Below are positions 1 to 7,494 of a DNA stretch of 64,000 nucleotides, piece after piece. The DNA is from an uncultured Bacteroidales bacterium (GTDB taxonomy: Bacteria; Bacteroidota; Bacteroidia; Bacteroidales; FEN-979). The translations under genes were made by a program, and so were the position numbers. Each line of letters starts with the position of its first letter. The first letter of the stretch is position 1. The notes under the pieces were generated by a model. It saw only the letters and a list, made by a program, of their open reading frames with translations. It made no database searches and had not been told where the DNA came from. The stretch covers positions 1-64,000 of the forward strand of contig CAJBYO010000003.1 in assembly GCA_903959905.1 (NCBI GenBank), written 5' to 3'.

Positions 1-1179
1 ATGTTTGCGGTAATCACGCTGATGCACGGCAATCCGTTGCAGGCCAAGGTAAATCTCAACCTCATCCATGTCGTAGATGATCTTGACTTGCTTGCCGATG
101 TGCTGGTACGGGACGCTGTATTGGTGCCAGTCTTCCCCGAGAATGACATGGTAGTTCTTCTGCACCTTGGCCATGGCCGTGTGTTTGAGAAGAAAAGGTT
201 CAGCAGGGAGTGATTTAAGAAGTGGTTGTTCTTCCTGAACAAAACGATCCAGACGACTATAATTGCGCTTTTGAAAAGCAATGCGGTGATGTACTTCAAG
301 TTTTGCAAGAATGCTCTGATTTAGTTCCTTCAGGCTGTAGAAAGCCTCATTACGCAAGGGCGCATAAACACGCATATAGGCCAGGTGAACTGAGTTTTCA
401 ACCGTAGGCTTGTCCTTGGGTTTTGATACCCTGGCGGCTGACAGCGTTGTATTATAATACAACGACCATTGTTCGCACACTTCTGTGAAGACCGGCTCAT
501 ACCGGTTGCTTTTCTGCACATACTGTTTCATGTTGTCGCTTAACACATTCTGCGGCACTCCACCAAGATAGCTCATACACCGGCCCAGTGCGGGGAACAG
601 ATGTTCCTGGGATGCCGATGGAAGGGCTTCAATGTAAGCGTATCCGCTGAAAGGCAACACACACACCAGGACAGGACACGTGATCATTTCTCCGGTGGAT
701 CGGTCAATGTAAGACAACTGCTTGCCCGCAAAATCAATCTGAACACGCTCACCCGGTTTATGCTCAAAGTGCATGGTAGCCGCACTCTTTTTCATATCTG
801 CTGCAAGATGCTCACAAAACTGGGTGTATCCATACCCATCAGGAAGTGCCTGCCGGTATTCTTCCCAAAGAATGAGTTTAGTAACACCCGGCCTCGTTAG
901 CTCCTTACGAAAATAACTCTGTTTTGCAGCTAACTCTGCAAAACGCTGATCATAAGAAGGTTCCTTACGTCCAGAATACAATAACGTAGCCAAATCTGCA
1001 TCAGACATCTTGATCAGCAACGGCAGGCTGATCCCTGATTGTTCGATCTTCAACACATACCCATCGATCGTATGACGGCCTGAATGAAGTATCTGGGAGA
1101 TCTTCCGTTTGGACTCTCCCTGTGCCCAAAGTTGTAGAATTCGTCTGATTTGTAACATCGTTATTGGTTTTTTAGCCAT
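1..1179 (-). CDS. istA: IS21-family transposase IstA (C-terminus beyond window)
   Basis: The frame is open from an ATG at 1179 to the window edge, giving 393 visible residues; IS21 transposases are usually about 500 long, so the C-terminus is missing. Residues 1-45 carry a helix-turn-helix (IRRILQLWAQGESKRKISQIL) that binds the element ends. The rve/DDE core follows, with D149 (VQIDFAG), D215 (LSDNMK) and E261 (KPTVENSV). IstA catalyses cut-and-paste transposition with an IstB AAA+ helper, which should lie just left of this window. Multiple end repeats sit directly upstream of the start, as expected for IS21. Family assignment is firm; activity cannot be judged because the gene is cut by the window. 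Confidence 0.93.
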   Translation of the reverse strand, partial: MAKKPITMLQIRRILQLWAQGESKRKISQILHSGRHTIDGYVLKIEQSGISLPLLIKMSDADLATLLYSGRKEPSYDQRFAELAAKQSYFRKELTRPGVTKLILWEEYRQALPDGYGYTQFCEHLAADMKKSAATMHFEHKPGERVQIDFAGKQLSYIDRSTGEMITCPVLVCVLPFSGYAYIEALPSASQEHLFPALGRCMSYLGGVPQNVLSDNMKQYVQKSNRYEPVFTEVCEQWSLYYNTTLSAARVSKPKDKPTVENSVHLAYMRVYAPLRNEAFYSLKELNQSILAKLEVHHRIAFQKRNYSRLDRFVQEEQPLLKSLPAEPFLLKHTAMAKVQKNYHVILGEDWHQYSVPYQHIGKQVKIIYDMDEVEIYLGLQRIAVHQRDYRKH

Positions 1180-1228
1180 TGTACCTTGTTTTTAGCAAGG
1201 TACTCGTTGTTACAAATCCGCCTGGTCA

Positions 1229-1384
1229 GGTGGCGCCGAATGCGCCGGAATGTCAGGTCGGGGGACCTTTCACTTTCCTGTAATTTGCTTTAAAAAAAGC
1301 AATCACAGGGTGGCGCCGAATGCTCCGAAACGGGTGGCGCTGATTGGACCGAAATGGGTGGCGCTGATTGGACCGGAATAGTCA
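1229..1384. repeat. IS21-type terminal repeats and right boundary of the IS
   Basis: Four related copies of a roughly 20-bp unit lie at 1229-1250, 1309-1329, 1332-1353 and 1356-1379. The first two read GTGGCGCCGAATGC and the last two GTGGCGCTGATTGG. IS21 elements carry several transposase-binding repeats at each end, so these are probably IstA binding sites. Read from the outside the element would begin TGACTATTCCGG at 1384, consistent with a TG terminus; that exact boundary is inferred. Confidence 0.7.
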
Positions 1385-1442
1385 ATTTACAACCAGATAA
1401 ATCAAATTAATCAATCACAATTAAACACTAAAAACAATTATT

Positions 1443-2363
1443 ATGAAAACACTACTTACCTTTATTTTAACTTTAACAATTATTGGTGTCTTTGCCGAAG
1501 GCAGACAGGGATACGTTAAACCTTATCCCGGACCTTCCCTTAACCCGACCATCTCAGTTACCGGCCTTGGTTCAGGAATTACAGCCAATGACCTCGTTGC
1601 AGCACTTGTTGGTCCTGGTATCTCTTTCAGCAATGTTAGTTTTACAGGTACCCAGGGTGGTACAGGTACAGCTTCAGCCGGTACGTTCAGTCAGGGTCAG
1701 ACTATTTTCGGTATTGACGAAGGTGTTGTACTCAGCTCAGGACGCGCAGTAAGTTCATTAGGACCTAATGTTGCAACCAACACAACAACAGCTCTTGGAA
1801 CCAGTGGCGATGCTGATCTCGAAGCTGTTTTCGGTGCAGGAACATTTGATGCCACTGTACTTGAATTCGATTTTGTTCCAACAGCAAATCAGTTGTTTGT
1901 TCAGTATGTTTTTGGTTCAGAGGAATACAATGAATGGGTAAACAGTTCATTTATTGATTGTTTCGCATTTTTCCTTGACGGACAGAATATTGCATTTGTT
2001 CCAAGTACAACAAATCCGGTTTCAATTAATTCGGTAAACCTGGGAGTTAATGCTGCATCATACCGTAACAACCAGCTTGGTGTTGGTACCGGCAACATTC
2101 CCGGACCTTATGATATTGAGGTGGATGGTTTCACAACACCGTTTACAGCTTCTGCCACACTTACTCCAAACGTGACCCACCACATTAAGTTGGTTATTGC
2201 CGACAAATCTGACCGTAATTTCGACTCATGGGTGTTTCTCCACGGTGCAAGTTTCTCAACGGTCAACCCAAACATTCCTACCCTTTCTGAGTGGGGTCTG
2301 ATTATCCTTGGACTTACCTTACTGGCCTTCGGAACATTCTACATCTTAAAGCTGAAAGCATAG
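1443..2363 (+). CDS. Secreted choice-of-anchor L protein with IPTL-CTERM sorting signal
   Basis: A 306-residue exported protein. Residues 1-19 form a Sec signal peptide (MKTLLTFILTLTIIGVFA). The body matches the choice-of-anchor L domain, with landmarks GVVLSSGRA, VLEFDFVPTA, YVFGSEEYNEW and FAFFLDG. The C-terminus is a classic IPTLxxWG-CTERM tripartite signal: NIPTLSEWG, a hydrophobic helix, then basic residues KLK. Proteins with this tail are processed by exosortase H, and an exosortase H gene lies 2 kb away at 4588-5172. The protein is probably cleaved and released or anchored at the cell surface. No TAnnTTTG promoter is obvious upstream; the IS21 end is only about 60 bp away and may supply or have displaced one. 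Confidence 0.88.
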   Translation: MKTLLTFILTLTIIGVFAEGRQGYVKPYPGPSLNPTISVTGLGSGITANDLVAALVGPGISFSNVSFTGTQGGTGTASAGTFSQGQTIFGIDEGVVLSSGRAVSSLGPNVATNTTTALGTSGDADLEAVFGAGTFDATVLEFDFVPTANQLFVQYVFGSEEYNEWVNSSFIDCFAFFLDGQNIAFVPSTTNPVSINSVNLGVNAASYRNNQLGVGTGNIPGPYDIEVDGFTTPFTASATLTPNVTHHIKLVIADKSDRNFDSWVFLHGASFSTVNPNIPTLSEWGLIILGLTLLAFGTFYILKLKA

Positions 2364-2443
2364 TTCGTTTAGTTGTTCGTTCCCTGATAAAACAACACAG
2401 GGATTTTATGAACTGCTGAGTATTATTTGATTAAAATACACTG

Positions 2444-2486
2444 AAGCCCTTTGTGATCTGTATTAAACGGATCACAAAGGGCTTTT
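2444..2486 (+). terminator. Rho-independent terminator after the choice-of-anchor L gene
   Basis: A perfect 15-bp inverted repeat (AAGCCCTTTGTGATC at 2444-2458, its complement at 2470-2484) with an 11-nt loop runs into a short T tract. It lies 80 nt past the stop. The rest of the 547-bp gap to 2910 shows no gene, only AT-rich DNA ahead of the next promoter. Confidence 0.8.
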
Positions 2487-2869
2487 CCTTTAAAAACCGA
2501 AAGAATCGTCCTTGCCTCGCTGTTCAACACCATCAGCGTTTTCCTTGCAGGTGAATATCATGATTGCATGTTCATATTAGGTAATTGATGTAGAAATTAA
2601 AGGGGTGAAATTCAGTTAAATAGTGTTGCGGACCTCGTTTTTTTAAAAATTAACTTGCTTTTTATTTGAAATTATTATAATATTGAGGTCATATTAAATG
2701 CGTAGAAGAATTAAACAGAGTTACTTTGTGTCATGTTTTAAATTTAATCTTAATAAGTTTAATTGATTAACACACTGATTCTGTATGCTGTAATTTGACT
2801 TTTTTCTCTTTTCAGTATTGAGAATAACTCAGATTGAAAGATTTTTTATATTTTATAATACTAATTATT

Positions 2870-2877
2870 TATTTTTG
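2870..2877 (+). promoter_or_regulatory. Bacteroidetes-type -7 promoter element
   Basis: TATTTTTG fits the TAnnTTTG consensus of Bacteroidetes housekeeping promoters. It lies 33 nt before the ATG at 2911, giving a leader of about 27 nt, and supports that ATG over the upstream in-frame ATG/TTG codons near 2818. I see no convincing -33 TTG at the right distance. Confidence 0.45.
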
Positions 2878-2910
2878 CATTTAACCAGTACTAATTTAAA
2901 CCTTACAAAC

Positions 2911-3843
2911 ATGAAAAAAACTGTTCGCTTTGCATTAACCTTGATGATGCTGCTCTCCATGGGTAGTTTTGTATTCAGCCAGGGCACCCCGGTTACAACT
3001 AAGCCGAATTTGGTTCCGACCCAGGTTGTTCCTTTAACCCCTGTTTCTTCCATTCAGCCATCTGTTAATAAAACAGGCGGACTGAAGGTTCCATTAGACG
3101 GTAGTTTTACCCAGGTATCATTTCTGCCTGATTACACTGGTGGAGGTGGTTTCTTTTCCGATGACGGATCCACAGCACCCATTACCTCTCCTTTTACATT
3201 CTGCTTCTACGGAACCAATGAACCATTTTTCTATATCAACAACAATGGCAATGTCTCTTTCGACTTTGCGTTATCAACTTACACTTCAACCGGTTTCCCG
3301 GTATCCGGAATTCCTGTTCTGGCACCTTTCTGGGGTGATGTTGATACCCGTGGCGGAAATATTGGTTCTGTCTGGTACAAAATGGATGCCCATAAAGTTA
3401 TCGTGATCTGGAATGCTGTTGGATATTATGGTGTTCACGGTGATAAACTCAATACCTTTGAACTGATATTCACCGATGGAACTGATCCTATCCTTGGTTC
3501 AGGCAACAACGTTGCGTTCAGCTACACCACCATGCAGTGGACCACCGGTGATGCCTCTTCAGGCACTGGCGGTTTTGGCGGAGTTCCTGCCACTGTAGGT
3601 GTTAACAAAGGTGACGGTATTGATTATGCTCTTGTTGGCCGTTTTGACCATGCAGGAACTGATTTTGACGGAGCCGGCGGCAATGCTGACGGAATCGGCT
3701 ACTTAGCTGATAAATATTATGAATTCAATGCCTGCGGTAATACCGTTGTTATCCCACCCAATGTTCCTATTTCTGATTGGGCACTGGTTCTTCTTGGTAT
3801 TGCATTACTCGGAGTTGGTACTCTTTATATCATGAAGAGGTAA
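2911..3843 (+). CDS. Secreted nidogen-like protein with variant IPTL-CTERM tail
   Basis: A 310-residue exported protein starting at the ATG preceded by a TAnnTTTG element; the signal peptide is about residues 1-24, ending FVFSQ. Residues 60-270 resemble a nidogen-like (NIDO) extracellular domain: INNNGNVSFDF, VLAPFWGDVDTRG, VIVIWNAVGYYG, FELIFTDG. The tail reads NVPISDWALVLLGIALL then MKR, the layout of an IPTL-CTERM signal but with IPISDWA instead of IPTLSEWG. It is the second likely exosortase H substrate in this cluster. A symmetrical hairpin terminates it 70 nt downstream, shared with the convergent membrane-protein gene. NIDO assignment is by motif pattern only. Confidence 0.8.
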   Translation: MKKTVRFALTLMMLLSMGSFVFSQGTPVTTKPNLVPTQVVPLTPVSSIQPSVNKTGGLKVPLDGSFTQVSFLPDYTGGGGFFSDDGSTAPITSPFTFCFYGTNEPFFYINNNGNVSFDFALSTYTSTGFPVSGIPVLAPFWGDVDTRGGNIGSVWYKMDAHKVIVIWNAVGYYGVHGDKLNTFELIFTDGTDPILGSGNNVAFSYTTMQWTTGDASSGTGGFGGVPATVGVNKGDGIDYALVGRFDHAGTDFDGAGGNADGIGYLADKYYEFNACGNTVVIPPNVPISDWALVLLGIALLGVGTLYIMKR

Positions 3844-3914
3844 TTTCTGAAGATCGCAAAAGGTTACGATATTTAACTTTCCATTCATGAATGGTTAAAT
3901 TCGTTTCTGAAACA

Positions 3915-3973
3915 AAAATCCCTCCGAAAATATTGGCTTTACATTGTGAAGCCAATATTTTCGGAGGGATTTT
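3915..3973. terminator. Bidirectional terminator between convergent genes
   Basis: A perfect 25-bp inverted repeat (3915-3939 and 3949-3973, core ATCCCTCCGAAAATATTGGC) with a 9-nt loop has A-rich and T-rich flanks. It can terminate both the rightward nidogen-like gene and the leftward 3987-4598 gene. Confidence 0.85.
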
Positions 3974-3986
3974 CTTTTATGGGTAA

Positions 3987-4598
3987 TTACTTATTTTTAG
4001 CCGGAGCCTGCGGCTTTTCTTTCAGGTCATCAAGCCTGAAGGTCACAAGCAACCAAATCCCTACAACAAAGTAAGGAACAGTAAATGATGAGCTTGAAAT
4101 GAAGGTATTGGTAAATGTAAGAACCGTTTTGCTGAAGCCGGTGAAATTAGTAAGCTTCAGCCAGGCATTCTCCTCACACAGCCACAACAGAGATATCCAG
4201 TGTTTAAATATGACAAGGAGCATGACAAGGATCATACCTGTACCAAGCGCTACTAGCCTTCTTTTCCATGGCACCGGAGAAGCCAGTACAAGGGAAATGA
4301 ACAGGATTGTTGGAATATAACCCAGGATACGCGTATTGATATCAATCGCAGCGGTGTCAAAAGATCCGTCGGGGAGCTTTAAGGCATAATTTCCAACATT
4401 TACATGGGTCATCGCAGGATCTTTCATGGAATTGAATTTCGCGAAGCCAGAACCCCTGAAGTGTCCGAAACACTGATCTGAAAGCTTTCGGTAAAAATTA
4501 CCGTACGCTTCATCATACGCTGAAATTGGCAGCGACAGCAGGGTGTAAAAGACCAGTGCCTTCAGCAGAAACATCAATAAAGTTTTGCTACGCAACAT
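3987..4598 (-). CDS. Integral membrane protein paired with exosortase H
   Basis: A 203-residue protein with an N-terminal hydrophobic helix, a roughly 80-residue probably periplasmic segment (DEAYGNFYRKLSDQCF), then three more helices ending in a lysine-rich cytoplasmic tail. Its start overlaps the end of the exosortase H gene by 11 nt, so the two are translationally coupled. Small membrane proteins are often encoded next to exosortases, but I cannot name this family with certainty. A role in substrate processing with XrtH is inferred from coupling alone. Confidence 0.7.
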   Translation of the reverse strand: MLRSKTLLMFLLKALVFYTLLSLPISAYDEAYGNFYRKLSDQCFGHFRGSGFAKFNSMKDPAMTHVNVGNYALKLPDGSFDTAAIDINTRILGYIPTILFISLVLASPVPWKRRLVALGTGMILVMLLVIFKHWISLLWLCEENAWLKLTNFTGFSKTVLTFTNTFISSSSFTVPYFVVGIWLLVTFRLDDLKEKPQAPAKNK

Positions 4599-5172
4599 TA
4601 GGCGACCCTTTCCTTGTTAGTTTGATCCAGAATATCCAGAGCCCGACAGCAAACAGAATAAACAGCACCTGCCACACTTCCACATGCATGAATTCAAAGG
4701 CCTTCGGGTAATAAAGACCTGTGAGGAACAGTGACATGATCCTAACAATATTGAGACTGAAAAGGATGGCAACTCCTGCAAAGAGGCCAATGATCTTAGG
4801 CAACCATTTGGACGGGAAGGCCAGGAGTGCTGAGGCAAACAGGGCCATGGCTTCCACGGCATCGCAACCGCGTGCAATACTGACAGAAAAGTTGGGAGAG
4901 GTAATGGTGCCTACCTGGGTTGTGGTCTTCATCCCAAGTATGTTTAAAAAGAAACTTGAAATTTTCGCATTTACGGAAACAATGTCAAGTTGAAAACTCT
5001 TTTGCGAATACTCAGATAACCAGAAAATATAGAAGAGAATCATCAGAACCGCAAAACCCAAAACGAAATAAATAACCGGCAGTTTCTGTTTCCAGTTTGC
5101 ACGGACATCCGTCATAACTGACTGATTTGATTGCTTTTGCTTTAACGCTTTTTTCTCAGGTGAATAACCCAT
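4588..5172 (-). CDS. xrtH: Exosortase H (IPTLxxWG-CTERM specific)
   Basis: A 194-residue polytopic membrane transpeptidase-like protein. The exosortase catalytic residues are visible: C103 in SIARGCDAVEAMALF, R144 in NIVRI and H163 in FMHVEVWQ, each at the end of a membrane helix. Exosortases cleave proteins carrying a PEP-CTERM-like C-terminal signal; the XrtH subtype is paired with IPTLxxWG tails. Two such substrates lie just upstream at 1443-2363 and 2911-3843, supporting the subtype. An alternative start at M20 would remove a charged cytoplasmic tail. The gene is followed by a coupled membrane-protein gene. Confidence 0.88.
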   Translation of the reverse strand: MGYSPEKKALKQKQSNQSVMTDVRANWKQKLPVIYFVLGFAVLMILFYIFWLSEYSQKSFQLDIVSVNAKISSFFLNILGMKTTTQVGTITSPNFSVSIARGCDAVEAMALFASALLAFPSKWLPKIIGLFAGVAILFSLNIVRIMSLFLTGLYYPKAFEFMHVEVWQVLFILFAVGLWIFWIKLTRKGSPNVA

Positions 5173-5339
5173 ATATCCAATATTTAATTAATTTATGAAT
5201 GAATAATTTTCTTACAGTATTTCAGCAGTCAATGTCATTACTGACATATTGAAAATGGATTTGAAATGAAAATTTCAGATCCGGGAAGGTTCATGACATA
5301 AACATTGCCCAATGCAATCTGCAGGGAAATACGTTTTTG

Positions 5340-5347
5340 CAAATTTA
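5340..5347 (-). promoter_or_regulatory. Possible -7 element for xrtH
   Basis: On the minus strand this reads TAAATTTG (TAnnTTTG), 168 nt upstream of the xrtH start, which would give a long leader. No clear -33 element accompanies it. The 325-bp interval 5173-5497 otherwise holds only the terminator at 5450-5481. Confidence 0.3.
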
Positions 5348-5449
5348 TTAAAGATAAATAAATATTGTGAAAATATTTGGTTATGGAAATAGTATGTTGA
5401 AATAAATATTCCAAATCCGCCATGGAACAACTGTACAGACATGGAATTG

Positions 5450-5481
5450 CGAAAAAAGCCGGCGTCGGCCGGCTTTTTTCG
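5450..5481. terminator. Bidirectional terminator downstream of the PepSY-like gene
   Basis: GAAAAAAGCCGG at 5451-5462 pairs with CCGGCTTTTTTC at 5469-5480 around a 6-nt loop. The A and T flanks make it work in either direction. It ends the leftward PepSY-like gene, 17 nt after its stop. Confidence 0.8.
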
Positions 5482-5497
5482 TAATGATTCAGGATTC

Positions 5498-5860
5498 TTA
5501 CTTTTTAGGTGCAGGATTGTCGGTTGCAGACGATTTGTCTGTTGGTTTGGATTCCTGGGCTTTTACAGCAGGTTTTGCAGGCGGGGAGCTTTTTAACACA
5601 TTGTCGCCTTTACCAATGAATTTTCCTTCTTTATCAAAAACGAAAGCCCTGTTTTGACCTTTGATGTCAACCATGGCCACATAACTCAGGCCTCCGTTTT
5701 CTTCAATTTTCCCTGCCCGGGTTATGCTACCCCCGGGGATATTTTTGGAAACCCACTCAGAGACACCTTTGGGTAGTTGGGATACTTTGATTTCACTCAT
5801 TTTTTTATCCTGGGCATACAGCCCGGCCGTAAACATAAAAGAAAGGAGGAGAATAATAAG
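5498..5860 (-). pseudogene. PepSY-like secreted protein, 5' end separated by prophage insertion
   Basis: About 120 codons of a small exported protein: the hydrophobic half of a signal peptide (LIILLLSFMF to GLYAQ), a PepSY-like core (LPKGVSEWVSKNIPGGSI, AFVFDKEGKFIGKG) and a Lys/Pro-rich tail. The frame meets foreign DNA at 5861, leaving only a GTG at 5864-5866 and no basic n-region. The missing start, ATG AAA AAA ACG, sits at 39285-39296 beyond the prophage, followed by the duplicated target CTTATTAT. Joined, the gene would begin MKKTLIILLLSF, a normal signal peptide. The gene is therefore probably inactivated in the lysogen unless the GTG works. It resembles its neighbour at 39347-39649. 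Confidence 0.82.
5853..5860. repeat. Target-site direct repeat, left prophage junction
   Basis: ATAATAAG here recurs at 39277-39284. It belongs to codons 5-7 of the interrupted PepSY-like gene. Eight bases match; Mu itself duplicates 5 bp, so up to 3 of the 8 could be chance identity with the phage end. Confidence 0.75.
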
Positions 5861-5870
5861 GGCCACAAAT

Positions 5871-5970
5871 CAAAAGGTATAAAGTGTATTAAATAAAAAA
5901 AACCCCTTTTCCTTAGATGAATAAGTGATACAACGATAATAGTCAAAACGGCCGATCATAACGAATTGTT
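5871..5970. promoter_or_regulatory. Left-end transposase-binding-like sites
   Basis: CATAACGAATTGTT at 5957-5970 matches 12 of 14 bases of the right-end repeat in inverted orientation (CAAAACGAATTGTA). CAAAACG at 5944-5950 matches its first seven. A weaker CAAAAGGTATAAAGTGTAT lies at 5871-5889, beside the terminus. Mu-type ends carry several transposase sites in inverted arrangement, so these are probably L sites; spacing differs from the 22 bp seen on the right. Confidence 0.45.
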
Positions 5971-6139
5971 TAAGATACTTCCAATGACCTTTAACATACG
6001 ACCCGGATAACCAGGGATTCTTGCAATGACATTTAAGCCCCATTGCAATATGGTTTAAACACCATCACAAATATAGCTAAAAAGGCTGTTTATCGGTATC
6101 TCGGCGCATTTTTATCATGATTACTTGCCTCCAGTACTG

Positions 6140-6162
6140 GCCCTCTCATTGAGGGCTTTTTT
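6140..6162 (+). terminator. Rho-independent terminator-like hairpin near the left prophage end
   Basis: GCCCTC-tcatt-GAGGGC followed by six T residues. No rightward gene precedes it inside the prophage, so it may insulate the element from host transcription or end a short RNA. The rest of the 620-bp gap 5867-6489 holds end sites and a 12-bp tandem repeat but no gene I can support. Confidence 0.6.
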
Positions 6163-6212
6163 CATGCCATGGATTGGCGTAGTTGACCGGTAATTTTGAC
6201 GAAAAATGTGAG

Positions 6213-6248
6213 AGGATGGCCGAGAGGATAGCCAAAAGGATGGCCATA
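6213..6248. repeat. Three tandem 12-bp repeats
   Basis: AGGATGGCCGAG, AGGATAGCCAAA and AGGATGGCCATA follow each other without a gap, about 350 bp inside the left prophage end and downstream of the repressor gene. The exact 12-bp register and the shared AGGATRGCC suggest a protein-binding array, for example for transposase or a host factor. Function unknown. Confidence 0.5.
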
Positions 6249-6489
6249 ATACGATAGAAAAGACACTCTAAAATATATCATACTGCGCTGAATGTTACAA
6301 ATAAGGCAGTAAAAAACATTTAAACATGGGTATAATACCCCGTAAATATTTCAAAACATCACTGCATTAATGACGTAACAGACTGAATTACATCCAATAA
6401 GGTGATGTAATCATTGAAAACGTGTTGAATAATGTGTGTGTGGGCGAAAAAAACAAGCGTTTTGTCTACCTGGGAGAGGCATGACCAAA

Positions 6490-6873
6490 CTATCCTGAGG
6501 CTGTTTGCTTGTATCCAGGATCTTTGACCTTTAAGAGGCGTTCTTGGGCCTCAATCGTTTTATTTTGATTTGCAATCTGAGATTCCAATGATTTTATAAG
6601 TCGTTCCTTTTCTTTACACAAAAGACACTCACTTATTTCCTTCCTTGCCTTACCGGTCCCAATGGATAGTAAAAATTCATCATTGAAAAAGTAATTTACA
6701 TCAATGTTATATATTCTTGCAATGTTGGTAAGTGAATCAAGTGTTGGTTTGAATTTACCTATCTCTATCTGGGATATTCTTGACCTACTGATGCCTGTAT
6801 CTGCTGATAATTGCTCCTGTGTCAAAGAAAGATATCTCCTTAACTCTTTTATTTTCAGAGCATAATCAACCAT
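6490..6873 (-). CDS. XRE-family phage repressor
   Basis: A 127-residue protein with an N-terminal Cro/C1-type helix-turn-helix at about residues 6-62 (LSLTQEQLSADTGISRSRIS, IEIGKFKPTLDSL). A charged coiled-coil stretch around residues 85-115 (KERLIKSLESQIANQNKTIE) is probably for dimerisation. It is transcribed away from the early operon across a shared intergenic region containing TGCAAG-N5-CTTGCA palindromes, the arrangement of a lysogeny repressor. A CLLCKE motif near residue 84 could bind metal or be fortuitous. Confidence 0.85.
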   Translation of the reverse strand: MVDYALKIKELRRYLSLTQEQLSADTGISRSRISQIEIGKFKPTLDSLTNIARIYNIDVNYFFNDEFLLSIGTGKARKEISECLLCKEKERLIKSLESQIANQNKTIEAQERLLKVKDPGYKQTASG

Positions 6874-6894
6874 TGCAAAATAATTTTAAAATAA

Positions 6895-6929
6895 TGCAAG
6901 AAATACTTGCAATGCAAGAATATATTGCA
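6895..6929. promoter_or_regulatory. Repressor operator palindromes
   Basis: TGCAAG-aaata-CTTGCA (6895-6911) and TGCAAG-aatat-ATTGCA (6913-6929) are two dyads with the same half-site and the same 5-bp spacer, set 18 bp apart. They lie between the divergent repressor and early genes and overlap the -33 region of the early promoter. Binding by the XRE repressor, the small early protein, or both is inferred. Confidence 0.65.
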
Positions 6930-6938
6930 TTATATTTG
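6907..6938 (+). promoter_or_regulatory. Early promoter
   Basis: TTG at 6907-6909 and TATATTTG at 6931-6938 fit a Bacteroidetes -33/TAnnTTTG promoter with a 21-nt gap. The operator dyads overlap it, so it would be shut off in the lysogen. The predicted transcription start falls almost on the ATG at 6943. Confidence 0.55.
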
Positions 6939-6942
6939 CTGC

Positions 6943-7209
6943 ATGAACGGAGCAAAGATACAGAAGGAAAACGCAAAAGTCAAATATGTTTACGATTACC
7001 CTGCTAATCGTGTCGTTGCACAACATTTGACTTCTGAAGATAAGAACACTATTGCCCTTAGAACAGGGTTCACCACAAAGTATGTAAGACAATGGTGCCA
7101 GGGAGTACGCAGATCTCGTCCAATTGAGGAGTGGGCCCGTCGCATCATGAAACTGAATATCGCAAAACAGCGCAAGCTGAATCAATCAACAGATATATCC
7201 ACCAATTAA
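6943..7209 (+). CDS. Small early DNA-binding protein (Cro/Ner-like position)
   Basis: An 88-residue basic protein, first in the early operon. The stretch TIALRTGFTTKYVRQWCQGV at about residues 36-55 reads as a helix-turn-helix, followed by a basic helix (RPIEEWARRIMKLN). Its place opposite the repressor matches Cro in lambda and Ner in Mu, which down-regulate early transcription. I chose the ATG at 6943 because the promoter -7 box lies between the upstream ATG at 6907 and this one. Homology to Ner itself cannot be claimed from sequence alone. Confidence 0.6.
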   Translation: MNGAKIQKENAKVKYVYDYPANRVVAQHLTSEDKNTIALRTGFTTKYVRQWCQGVRRSRPIEEWARRIMKLNIAKQRKLNQSTDISTN

Positions 7210-7219
7210 ACAATCGTCC

Positions 7220-7429
7220 ATGAGCCTGATCACCTTAAAAGCATACGTGAGGTTACGCCGCATCCACAAAAACATCAGATCGCGCATGAGGGTATATGTG
7301 TTATTGTGGGATGATCGCTGTAAGCTCATTGAAAAGCTATCTGAACACTCAACAGTAAAACCCGGAGGATGTATGTCAGAAATGTTCTCCAACGAAACAG
7401 CACTGTTTAAAATGTATTATTCCAGATAA
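7220..7429 (+). CDS. Small basic phage protein, function unknown
   Basis: 69 residues, rich in Arg and Lys (VRLRRIHKNIRSRMRVYVLL) near the N-terminus, 10 nt downstream of the previous gene and in the same direction. No family recognised. It could be an early regulator or host-takeover peptide; coding is supported mainly by position and spacing. Confidence 0.45.
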   Translation: MSLITLKAYVRLRRIHKNIRSRMRVYVLLWDDRCKLIEKLSEHSTVKPGGCMSEMFSNETALFKMYYSR

Positions 7430-7494
7430 ATATTTGATTCAACAGATCCATCCACCAATTAATACACTCAACATGTGTAATTGCAAAATAACCA

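Noticed and set aside
1..900. Rightward reading frames at 1-213, 222-407 and 601-900
   Set aside because: They lie opposite the intact IS21 transposase frame, which has recognisable HTH and DDE motifs.
6433..6475. Left prophage end at the TGTGTGTGTGGGCG stretch, by analogy with Mu TG termini
   Set aside because: No matching duplication was found at the right side, whereas the split PepSY-like gene fixes the left junction at 5860/5861.
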